NCBI GenBank assembly: GCA_002505355.1
Contig: DAUW01000141.1
Location: 1 to 9,483, forward strand
Reading direction: 5' to 3'
Source: Euryarchaeota archaeon UBA229
GTDB lineage: Archaea; Thermoplasmatota; Poseidoniia; Poseidoniales; Poseidoniaceae
Length of the DNA: 9,483 nucleotides
Position numbers and translations under genes: made by a program. This document shows, in pieces, positions 1 through 6,653 of the stretch; the stretch's first letter is position 1; the number at the start of each line of letters is the position of its first letter. The notes beneath the pieces were generated by a model. That model did no database searches. It saw only the letters and a list, made by a program, of their open reading frames with translations, and was not told the DNA's origin.

Positions 1-3000
1 TGAGCGAGGGTTCGTGGACCGAATCTGCAGTAGTTGCAAGAGCCTTGGATGGGTTTCTTACTACCATCGATGATGACGTTGAAAACCAATGGGTGTTTGA
101 CACATTTGCTAATTTTGACGGTCAATCCCGCCATTTATGGGTAGGGCTTTCTGACTCGGAGGACAATGGTGAGTATCGTTGGCATGACGGCACACCATTT
201 CATTACCGAAACTGGGGGGCTGATCAACCATCCGACAGCGAAACGGAAAGCTATGTACACATTGCTGGTACCAACATGGGCAACATAGTACCTGGAACAT
301 GGAACGATCTAGATGATGACCCGCAATATTTTCCGGTTTACGGGGTAGTTGAAGTTGGTAACGCTGTGGATTACGCACTACGTTTTGATGGCGTGGACGA
401 TTACATAGTAATCGATGATGAAATTCCCACATTTACTAGTGGTATTGCCATATCGGCCCGCGTCAACATGCCTGATACTACTGGTATCCAGTTTGTCACA
501 ATGTTTGCTGACTACGGGTGGGGGTTGTACATAAACAACGGGGAGCTCGGTTACGCAAGCGAGTATTCCATCTCCAAACATCCCAACTCCAACGCAAGTA
601 TAGCGGAAAACGTGTGGACGGAGATCGGTGTCGTTGTAGAACAGGGAGTAGGTGGATATTTCCTAATCGACGGTGATTATGCGGGTGACATCAGTGCTGA
701 GGACGCAAATATTCCCCAAGGCGACTTTGGCTCCAATGATTGTTATCAATCGGGTGATGATTGCGATGAGTTGTTCATTGGTAAGATGGGTGCCGGATGT
801 GACTGCAATTACTTTAGCGGAATGATTGATTCGGTGTTGATAAGTGATGACACATACACCATGACGTGGGAGTTTTTGGAAGGAGAGGGGTCATCCACAG
901 AGGATGCGAATGAGGATTTCGTTGGAGAAATTGAAGGAGCATCCTGGGTCATGCCTGATGGAACAATTGTCGCTCAGGCTGTCCAGCTATTCCCCGATGA
1001 GGAAGTATACGGTATCAACGGCCAAGAAGGCGATGTGTTGCTATTTTTCATCGAGGTTGAAGAATTTACTAGGGATCTATACCTAGAGGCATATTTTGAA
1101 TACGATAATTGGGAAGACTGGGGCAAAAGCAGTTTTGATGCTTACTTCGGCCATAACTACATTCCAAATCAGTGGGAATATGACGAAATTCGTGATGATA
1201 ATTACGATTACATGTGGATAGACTTCTCTTGGCCGGATCAGGGTATTTTGTGGATGGTCATCATTCCACATGACGAGATAGAAGAATTGACCATATATGC
1301 AGATTCAGACATTGCAGACCCGCCACCATCGCTTGATGAGATGACCGAATTGGTCAATGAAATACCGATAACTGGGCAGAAAATCAATCCCGGCAGGGGT
1401 GCTCCGGATGAAGATCGAGTATTGCATTACTACGTCAACGTAGGGGAAAATCTCTCATCCTTGTCAGTCGAAACGTATGGTGGAAATGGGAATGTCGACT
1501 TGGCGATATCTTCTATCACCATCCCAGACCCATTTGAATCATTTTTTGGTTGGGAAGAACCGTGGATTGAAGATTTTGACGATTATGGCGTTATTGCTGG
1601 CTTTGTCGACGTAGACGCAAAGTCTGATTGGTCGACTGGTCCAGGTAACGATCACCAGGTAGCACTTTACGACTTATCCCCGGGAATATACTATGTCACA
1701 GCGTATACATACGGTAAAGCCAATGATTTCACAATTGTTGCTTCAATGGCGTTTGAACCGCTGAACATAGAACCAGAAGACGCCATCGAACTTTCACCTG
1801 GAATCGCATACGGCCCAATTAGTGGTTATGATGGCCTAAGCCAATACTTCAAAATAAACGTCCCCTCGAATACCGAACGGTTAGAAATCGACCTAAATGA
1901 TGGATTTGGCGAAGCCTCGCTATTCACCAAGTTATCTGATTCACCATCTGAAAACGATTACACCTATCGAAGTAACAGCCCAGGCTCGGGGGACAAAATC
2001 GGGTTCAATGATCCCACTCCAGGGACTTGGTATATTTTGGTTAGTACTGATATGGTATTTGGTGAGGTTACGATTACTGCCTCCTTTACTGATAGGTATG
2101 TATGGGAATATGATGGGACACCAATTCAACTATTCAACGCTGAAGAGGTTAGCGGTGTCTCAGCCCCAGCAGGTGAATCACTGAACTTCTTCGTTGAATT
2201 GTCAGACCCTGGCGAATATTTGATGATTCAAACATTTGGCGGGAGCGGTGATTTGTCAATATATGCCAACGGCAGTGTTATGGTTCTGGCATTTGATGAC
2301 TTCTTCGAGAACTTCGATGAGGAGGACTTCGGTAAAGGCGAAGGTCGGCAAGCTTCCGGATTAAATTTTGACTCTAATGCAGTCGAGTTAAATTCCAACG
2401 GTGAAGACACTGAGCAAATGATTTACGTTGACTTGCCCGCCAACGGTCGGTTTGATATTACCTTGACAGCGCAGGAGGAAATAAGTGAGGTTACTATTGT
2501 TGCAAGTTGGGTTTATACTGAGTTCATCGAACCAATAACTGACCCAGTTGCTCCAGCGGATCCCGTTGTGGAAAATACCTGTAGAGATAGCGCTGAATTA
2601 GCCATGGCAGAAAATGATCGAGATGATGATGGAGTATTGTCTGAGAGAGAGTTTGAATCTGTTCGCATCAATGGCGCAGCGATTGAGTTTGGTGAAACAG
2701 ACATAAACTTCGACGGGGAAATAGAATATGGCGAACTCTTGCAAATATCATGCTCGTGCCAAAATGAATTAGAATCCACATTTACTCAACTATCTCCCTA
2801 TGGCAAAGAGGTTAGTATTGAGAAATTAAGTTCACAAGTCTATGAAAATCAGTTCAATTTCTTCGACATAGATAGTAACTCAAACCGGCAGATTTCAAGG
2901 TCGGAGGTAGATATCTTGATTTTGCTGTGCGAGACTACCTTCGATGCATTTGATGGTGACGGAGATGGAGTTCCCGATGTCGATGACGCTTTTCCTGAGG

Positions 3001-3491
3001 ACCCCGATGAATCAAAGGATACTGATGGCGACGGAGTTGGAGATAACGCAGACTTAGCACCCTCAGTAGCCAATGACCTAATTTACTCTGCTGGAGCAAT
3101 CCTTGCCATAGGTCTGCTTGCCATGCTGGTGTTAGTACTACGTAATTCTCGAAACAATGAACATGAGCAATCTTGGGATTCAGATAAACAGTTCAATTTC
3201 GCAGAACAAATGCTCGACATCCAGGAAAGCCAAGATATGCCGAGAATGCACGAAGCGTTACCTCAAGATAGTCCCGTTATTGATAATTCTGAGCCAACTG
3301 CTTACCAAGCGGTTAGCAACCTGCCAGAAAATGACAACCTATTCGAACAATTAATTGCACCACAAAATCCGCCTCCAGCGCAGTTGTTGGGGATGATTGG
3401 TAGTGATGGCACAGAATCGGTTGAGTACCCAGTAGGTTCAGGAATAACCTGGCAAAGGCTCAATGCGCAGCAGCCATGGACAAGAAAGTAA
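1..3491 (+). CDS. Giant multidomain surface protein (C-type lectin, LamG-like, PPC repeats, EF-hands, TSP3, TM), 5' partial
   Basis: The frame is open from base 3, so the start lies outside the window and 1162 codons are visible. The TTG at 45 is internal: the lectin motif begins before it with Trp at 15-17. Order of domains: a C-type lectin domain to about 356, with a QPSD stretch near 225-236 and WND near 300-308 at the positions of the usual Ca-binding loops but no cysteines; a LamG/concanavalin-like domain (about 366-872, opening ALRFDGVDDYIVI) with four Cys; about four PPC-like beta domains (963-1307, 1347-1748, 1782-2087, 2121-2510); three EF-hand loops; a TSP3-like Asp-rich stretch (about 2946-3053); a membrane helix (3078-3143); and an acidic tail. 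The protein is very rich in Asp and Glu. It is probably a cell-surface adhesin or glycan-binding protein with Ca-stabilised modules, anchored by its C-terminal helix. The ligand is unknown. Its TAA directly abuts the stop of the convergent archaeosortase gene. Confidence 0.9.
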   Translation, partial: SEGSWTESAVVARALDGFLTTIDDDVENQWVFDTFANFDGQSRHLWVGLSDSEDNGEYRWHDGTPFHYRNWGADQPSDSETESYVHIAGTNMGNIVPGTWNDLDDDPQYFPVYGVVEVGNAVDYALRFDGVDDYIVIDDEIPTFTSGIAISARVNMPDTTGIQFVTMFADYGWGLYINNGELGYASEYSISKHPNSNASIAENVWTEIGVVVEQGVGGYFLIDGDYAGDISAEDANIPQGDFGSNDCYQSGDDCDELFIGKMGAGCDCNYFSGMIDSVLISDDTYTMTWEFLEGEGSSTEDANEDFVGEIEGASWVMPDGTIVAQAVQLFPDEEVYGINGQEGDVLLFFIEVEEFTRDLYLEAYFEYDNWEDWGKSSFDAYFGHNYIPNQWEYDEIRDDNYDYMWIDFSWPDQGILWMVIIPHDEIEELTIYADSDIADPPPSLDEMTELVNEIPITGQKINPGRGAPDEDRVLHYYVNVGENLSSLSVETYGGNGNVDLAISSITIPDPFESFFGWEEPWIEDFDDYGVIAGFVDVDAKSDWSTGPGNDHQVALYDLSPGIYYVTAYTYGKANDFTIVASMAFEPLNIEPEDAIELSPGIAYGPISGYDGLSQYFKINVPSNTERLEIDLNDGFGEASLFTKLSDSPSENDYTYRSNSPGSGDKIGFNDPTPGTWYILVSTDMVFGEVTITASFTDRYVWEYDGTPIQLFNAEEVSGVSAPAGESLNFFVELSDPGEYLMIQTFGGSGDLSIYANGSVMVLAFDDFFENFDEEDFGKGEGRQASGLNFDSNAVELNSNGEDTEQMIYVDLPANGRFDITLTAQEEISEVTIVASWVYTEFIEPITDPVAPADPVVENTCRDSAELAMAENDRDDDGVLSEREFESVRINGAAIEFGETDINFDGEIEYGELLQISCSCQNELESTFTQLSPYGKEVSIEKLSSQVYENQFNFFDIDSNSNRQISRSEVDILILLCETTFDAFDGDGDGVPDVDDAFPEDPDESKDTDGDGVGDNADLAPSVANDLIYSAGAILAIGLLAMLVLVLRNSRNNEHEQSWDSDKQFNFAEQMLDIQESQDMPRMHEALPQDSPVIDNSEPTAYQAVSNLPENDNLFEQLIAPQNPPPAQLLGMIGSDGTESVEYPVGSGITWQRLNAQQPWTRK
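2616..2906 (+). other. Three EF-hand-type calcium-binding loops in the surface protein
   Basis: Three 12-residue loops fit the D-x-D/N-x-D/N-G-x-h-x-x-x-E pattern. Loop 1 is DRDDDGVLSERE (2616-2651) and loop 2 is DINFDGEIEYGE (2700-2735); both are canonical with Gly at position 6 and Glu at position 12. Loop 3 is DSNSNRQISRSE (2871-2906) and has Arg where Gly is usual, so it may bind calcium more weakly. Cys residues flank the module (near 2580, 2751-2759 and 2928) and could form disulfides outside the cell. The module sits between the PPC domains and the membrane helix, so it may act as a calcium-stiffened stalk. The loops are seen directly; the stalk role is inferred. Confidence 0.8.
2946..3143 (+). 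other. Thrombospondin-3-like Asp-rich stretch followed by the membrane helix
   Basis: Residues such as DGDGDGVPDVDDAFPEDP and DTDGDGVGDNADLAP give the alternating Asp pattern with DAFPEDP and DNADLAP spacers typical of thrombospondin type 3 repeats, which bind calcium. A hydrophobic stretch of about 22 residues follows (3078-3143), then Arg-Asn-Ser-Arg. That places the N-terminal side outside and the tail inside. The resulting tail of about 115 residues is far too long for a normal archaeosortase or exosortase sorting signal. Confidence 0.8.
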
Positions 3492-4421
3492 TCAGACTCT
3501 TTGTTTAGGTTGCATCAGACCGAGAGGCTTCAATAGACGTACAATATGTCGGTGTAGTTCTGGCAAGATTTCGAACATGATGAGAGCCATGAAAAACATG
3601 GCAAAAAGCGAGACAAATCTTGCAGCATAGTTGTGTCCAAACTCAAATACACTCATCCCGTAAAATGACCAAGTTGTATATGTCTGATGCATCCAAATCA
3701 AGCCAACATTGCGGAATATATTGAGTATGTGAATTACTGGAATTGTAAATAGGATGGCCCTTATCCTTCGCTTCCAGTCTAGGTCCAAAACAGCAATTGC
3801 TCCAACAAAAATCACCATCGACTGCAATGCTGTGCATGCTAGAACGAAATTGATTCCAATAAACGAGCCATCTGCCATTACCAGTTCAGTCTGGAATGGG
3901 AATTCGCCAATTGTATCCGCACTAAACCAGCGGTTGCCATCCCACTCATCCCAACTAATCTTGCCAGAAGTTGTTTCAACCCAAGTCTCACCGAGATGAA
4001 TATCACCAGTCCCAGAAATGCGGTAAAATAGAGCTACTTGTGACGCAACAAACCAAATTGCCAAAACGTTCAACCACGGAACATGGGAAATCAGTAAGTA
4101 AGGTCCGCCAGCATAAGCCATTGCTCCCCTAGACCAATTGAGCGCCTTACGGGCTTTAATATCCCCAACGTTGCCTTCCCACCGGGCAATTCCCAAAGTG
4201 AGTGGTAGGGCCAACAGGCTCATTACTGTCAGAATTAAGTCCCCTTTAGCTTGATAATCCCAGGCCCCGGAAAAAAAGTAAATTCCGACAAATAACCAGC
4301 CAACTTGTGCAATGCGAACGGATCCATTGGTGCGTCTGTGCCATGAAATCGCTAGAGATACCAGACCTACAGCGCCAGTTATGGGCAAAAGTGAGACGGC
4401 CTCCATAATATCCCCAGTCAT
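3492..4421 (-). CDS. Archaeosortase/exosortase-family membrane cysteine protease
   Basis: A polytopic membrane protein of 309 residues with about seven or eight predicted helices. The catalytic signature of the exosortase/archaeosortase family is visible: Cys196 in LACTALQ at the start of a helix, Arg237 in LNIFRNVGLI, and His263 in EFGHNYAARF. In this family the enzyme cleaves a C-terminal sorting signal of exported proteins and is thought to pass them to a lipid anchor. An exported loop of about 55 residues, rich in Trp, Asp and Glu (about 134-190), precedes the Cys helix. The start is the ATG at 4419-4421; Met6 is a possible alternative. The gene diverges from the HAD gene across a 64-bp gap and its stop abuts that of the surface-protein gene. 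I cannot assign a subfamily, and no protein in the window carries an obvious sorting tail. Confidence 0.88.
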   Translation of the reverse strand: MTGDIMEAVSLLPITGAVGLVSLAISWHRRTNGSVRIAQVGWLFVGIYFFSGAWDYQAKGDLILTVMSLLALPLTLGIARWEGNVGDIKARKALNWSRGAMAYAGGPYLLISHVPWLNVLAIWFVASQVALFYRISGTGDIHLGETWVETTSGKISWDEWDGNRWFSADTIGEFPFQTELVMADGSFIGINFVLACTALQSMVIFVGAIAVLDLDWKRRIRAILFTIPVIHILNIFRNVGLIWMHQTYTTWSFYGMSVFEFGHNYAARFVSLFAMFFMALIMFEILPELHRHIVRLLKPLGLMQPKQRV

Positions 4422-4436
4422 CGACTCAATTTCAAA

Positions 4437-4455
4437 ACTTGCATTCGATGCAAAG
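4437..4455. promoter_or_regulatory. Inverted repeat in the archaeosortase/HAD divergent promoter region
   Basis: TTGCAT (4439-4444), spacer TCG, ATGCAA (4448-4453) form a perfect 6-bp dyad. It extends to ACTTGCAT / ATGCAAAGT if one A is allowed to bulge. It lies in the only 64 bp available for two divergent promoters. Its centre is 25 nt upstream of the archaeosortase ATG, where a TATA box would sit in a leaderless gene, and 40 nt upstream of the HAD ATG. An operator for a dimeric regulator is a possible reading, but one short dyad can arise by chance. Confidence 0.35.
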
Positions 4456-4485
4456 TAACTTCAACAATTAGACATAGCGCTAAAC

Positions 4486-5157
4486 ATGAAGGGAGCAATT
4501 GTCGAGGTGCTTCCAGAAAAATTCCCTGAAAATGTCACCCCAAATGGTGGTATTGCCTACCTTGACCGAGATGGTGTAATTAACGTTGGTAGCCCAAACT
4601 ACATCAACAAACCTGATGAACTGGTTTTGCTGGATAATGCTGCTGAGTCTATCGGAAGGCTGAAGCGAGCTGGTTTTGTCGTCTGCATCGTCACCAACCA
4701 GTCAGCAATCACTCGCGGCCTTTGGGATGCTCAGCGGTTGAAACAAATCCACATACACCTACAAAAACTGGTTCTTGAAATCGATTCAGACGCTCACATA
4801 GATTTGATAATTACCTGTCCACATCGACACATAGACAGATGTAATTGCCGTAAACCAATGCCTGGCATGTTGTACTTGGGTAACAGTTATCTGAGAGAGA
4901 ATATGACTTTAGACGCGGGACTAAACACCTGTGTAGAAATACCAACGGAAGCGATTAATGTCAATTGGTGGAAGGCAAAACCTGAACCAATCAATGACCT
5001 AGATTTCATTGTTGGAGATCGAAAAAGTGACCTAGGTGCAGGCTGGGCAAGAGGTATCAGACTGTTCAAAGTAAATCCAAATATCGGGTTATTCCAAGTA
5101 ATAGACAGAGTGTTGGATTATCAAGATAAAGGTGACACATTTCAACCAGTGAGGTGA
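4486..5157 (+). CDS. HAD-superfamily phosphatase, GmhB / HisB-N-like, with an insertion
   Basis: A 223-residue soluble protein. HAD motif I is LDRDGVIN (Asp27 nucleophile, Asp29), motif II is TNQSAITRG (Thr70), motif III includes Lys123 in CRKP, and motif IV is GDRKSD (Asp178, Asp182). CPHRHIDRCNC (Cys111, His113, Cys119, Cys121) matches the zinc loop of the GmhB and HisB-N phosphatases, which dephosphorylate heptose bisphosphate and histidinol phosphate. Between PMPGM and the motif IV strand there are about 48 residues, where GmhB proteins have roughly 22, so an insertion of about 25 residues (134-170) sits near the active-site side. The N-terminus before motif I is also longer than usual. 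The ATG at 4486 has no Shine-Dalgarno sequence. The stop overlaps the tiaS ribosome binding site, so the two genes are probably co-translated. The substrate is unknown; a sugar phosphate for surface glycans is one guess. Confidence 0.85.
   Translation: MKGAIVEVLPEKFPENVTPNGGIAYLDRDGVINVGSPNYINKPDELVLLDNAAESIGRLKRAGFVVCIVTNQSAITRGLWDAQRLKQIHIHLQKLVLEIDSDAHIDLIITCPHRHIDRCNCRKPMPGMLYLGNSYLRENMTLDAGLNTCVEIPTEAINVNWWKAKPEPINDLDFIVGDRKSDLGAGWARGIRLFKVNPNIGLFQVIDRVLDYQDKGDTFQPVR
5151..5157 (+). promoter_or_regulatory. Shine-Dalgarno of tiaS overlapping the stop codon of the HAD gene
   Basis: GAGGTGA is a near-perfect anti-16S match. It ends 4 nt before the tiaS ATG at 5162 and contains the TGA stop of the upstream gene (5155-5157). 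This fixes the tiaS start and points to translational coupling within one mRNA. It is the clearest ribosome binding site in the window. Confidence 0.8.
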
Positions 5158-5161
5158 CTTT

Positions 5162-6367
5162 ATGGGTTGGTTAGGAATTGATGATACTGACCATTTGGAT
5201 GGTGGTTGCACAACTTTCTCGATGTTTGAGATTATCCAAAATCTACCCAAGCAATATGATTACCAAAATGTAAGTCTAGTGCGTTTATACCCCTTCGCCA
5301 AGAGAAGAACTCGAGGAAATGCAGCACTAGCAGTTGAGATTGTTGGAGAAGATTACACTGAACTGATGAAGTTTCTAGACCGGTATTGGAATGATAAATT
5401 ACTTCCACTTGCAGGTATGATTACAAACTCTAAGTCCTCGTTGCGCGAGCAGAGCCCGACTGATCCGGGAATGGTCTGGTTTGATAACAAGCCTGACGAG
5501 CAATTCTACTGGAATTGCGTTACGCAGGAAATCGACATGTCAAAGGTTCCAAAAGCAGCAAAATCATGGGGCGGTCACGGTAGAATTGGAGCCACTGCTG
5601 TGGTTTCATGGCCAGGTAAAATTCACACCTTCGAGGCAATCACCTGGCGGCGTCAAGATGCTGTAGCAGCAAAAAGTCCTAGAATAGTGGATTTAGATAA
5701 ATTAAATGATGTAGACGAAAACCCTGACACCTTCATGTCTCGAGATTTACGAACAAACTCAGTACTAATCTCACCGCGTGGCAATTGTCCCGTACTGTTT
5801 GGCCTTAGGGCTAAGACCTACAACTCAGCCCGCAGTAGCTGTGAATATCTAATCAATTCTGATAATACTGAAAACGTGGTTGGGTACCTAATTTTCCGAA
5901 CCAATCAAGCTACAGACGATCATCTAGGAAACGATAAGCATGGTACTGTCAAAGAGGTGACAATCAAACGACGCGGGTCAACGAAAATCCTTTGTCAAAA
6001 TGGCGATGTGTTAATGGCATTTGCCGAATCTGGTGATGTTAAATTACTCGCCCAGTGGTTGAAGCCTAGGGATAAGATATCTTACAACGGATTGGTAAGT
6101 AGTGACGATGCTATCCATCTAGAGAGGTTGAAAATTACCGAATCTGCAATGCTAAAAGTGAGACCGAAATGCGAAGAGTGTCAAACTACACTGAAATCAA
6201 TGGGTAAAAATCAACCTTTAAGATGTCCAAAATGCAAAAAACGCTTCCCGCAATCTTGGAACCTAGTTGAGAGATATCCGCCATTTAATGGATGGGTTCA
6301 GCCGCCTGAAGATTCAATGAGGCATCTAGCAAAGCCATTAGATTGGCATGATGCAAAATCCTGGTAA
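5162..6367 (+). CDS. tiaS: tRNA(Ile2) 2-agmatinylcytidine synthetase TiaS
   Basis: A 401-residue enzyme of archaeal translation. TiaS uses ATP and agmatine to turn C34 of the CAU anticodon of tRNA-Ile2 into agmatidine, so that the tRNA reads AUA as isoleucine. The N-terminus has the family signature GIDDTDHLDGGCTT (residues 5-18), followed by RLYPFAKRRTRGNAAL (41-56). The central part holds SWGGHGRIGATAVV (135-148), and an OB-like segment lies around 260-325. A C-terminal zinc ribbon has two CxxC pairs (Cys337/Cys340 and Cys355/Cys358). The length fits the archaeal family. The ATG follows a strong GAGGTGA and lies 4 nt after the HAD stop, so the pair is probably an operon. The gene is in effect diagnostic for Archaea. 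Confidence 0.95.
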   Translation: MGWLGIDDTDHLDGGCTTFSMFEIIQNLPKQYDYQNVSLVRLYPFAKRRTRGNAALAVEIVGEDYTELMKFLDRYWNDKLLPLAGMITNSKSSLREQSPTDPGMVWFDNKPDEQFYWNCVTQEIDMSKVPKAAKSWGGHGRIGATAVVSWPGKIHTFEAITWRRQDAVAAKSPRIVDLDKLNDVDENPDTFMSRDLRTNSVLISPRGNCPVLFGLRAKTYNSARSSCEYLINSDNTENVVGYLIFRTNQATDDHLGNDKHGTVKEVTIKRRGSTKILCQNGDVLMAFAESGDVKLLAQWLKPRDKISYNGLVSSDDAIHLERLKITESAMLKVRPKCEECQTTLKSMGKNQPLRCPKCKKRFPQSWNLVERYPPFNGWVQPPEDSMRHLAKPLDWHDAKSW

Positions 6368-6371
6368 ATTG

Positions 6372-6386
6372 GAAAATTTACAAATG
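6372..6386 (+). promoter_or_regulatory. Possible TATA/BRE box for the small membrane protein gene
   Basis: The A/T-rich run GAAAATTTACAAATG in the 40-bp gap after tiaS has its centre about 29 nt upstream of the ATG at 6408, and no convincing Shine-Dalgarno lies near that ATG. This spacing suits a leaderless archaeal transcript. Read-through from tiaS is equally possible. Confidence 0.35.
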
Positions 6387-6407
6387 AATGAATCTAATGG
6401 GTAGACC

Positions 6408-6653
6408 ATGGTCGATGAATCAACCAGTAAGATGATTGCTTATGCGATATTTGCGATTTCACTTGGTGTAATGATCTATTACATAACAAAACAAGCAAGG
6501 TATAACAGGATGTCAGTGATGGATGAAAATGCACCCAAAATTGCCGGTTCTGATACTTTAGCTGGTGGTGCCAGAAATCCTGAGCAGTTCGATGAACCAG
6601 ACGACGATGCGTTGGAAGAAATGGCTGAGTTATTAGGTGACGATGAGGATTAA
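6408..6653 (+). CDS. Small single-pass membrane protein with acidic tail, unknown function
   Basis: An 81-residue protein. Residues 9-26 form one hydrophobic helix, followed by KQARYNR, which would lie on the cytoplasmic side by the positive-inside rule. The remaining 45 residues are soluble; the last 25 are strongly acidic with D/E runs and a short amphipathic stretch (ALEEMAELLG). I recognise no family. It lies 40 bp after tiaS on the same strand. Its TAA (6651-6653) overlaps the stop of the convergent RecA-like gene by 4 bp. Base composition like its neighbours, a sensible hydrophobic profile and a fitted end support a real gene. Confidence 0.72.
   Translation: MVDESTSKMIAYAIFAISLGVMIYYITKQARYNRMSVMDENAPKIAGSDTLAGGARNPEQFDEPDDDALEEMAELLGDDED

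Noticed and set aside
45..47. TTG as the start of the surface protein gene
   Set aside because: The frame stays open to the window edge, and the lectin motif begins upstream of it (Trp at 15-17, the Ala-rich helix before DGFLTT).
2513..2779. Minus-strand 88-codon ORF (and similar ones at 109-432 and 2849-3073)
   Set aside because: These are antisense shadows of the Asp/Glu-rich surface protein. Their Ser/Pro-rich composition is what the reverse of GAT/GAA codons gives.
2955..3051. Possible DNA tandem repeat (GATGGTGACGGAGATGGAG-like)
   Set aside because: It is explained by the Asp/Gly code of the calcium-binding TSP3 stretch; there are no exact repeated units beyond that.
3078..3491. Archaeosortase sorting signal at the end of the surface protein
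   Set aside because: The helix is followed by about 115 residues and not a short basic end, and no terminal PGF-like motif precedes the helix.
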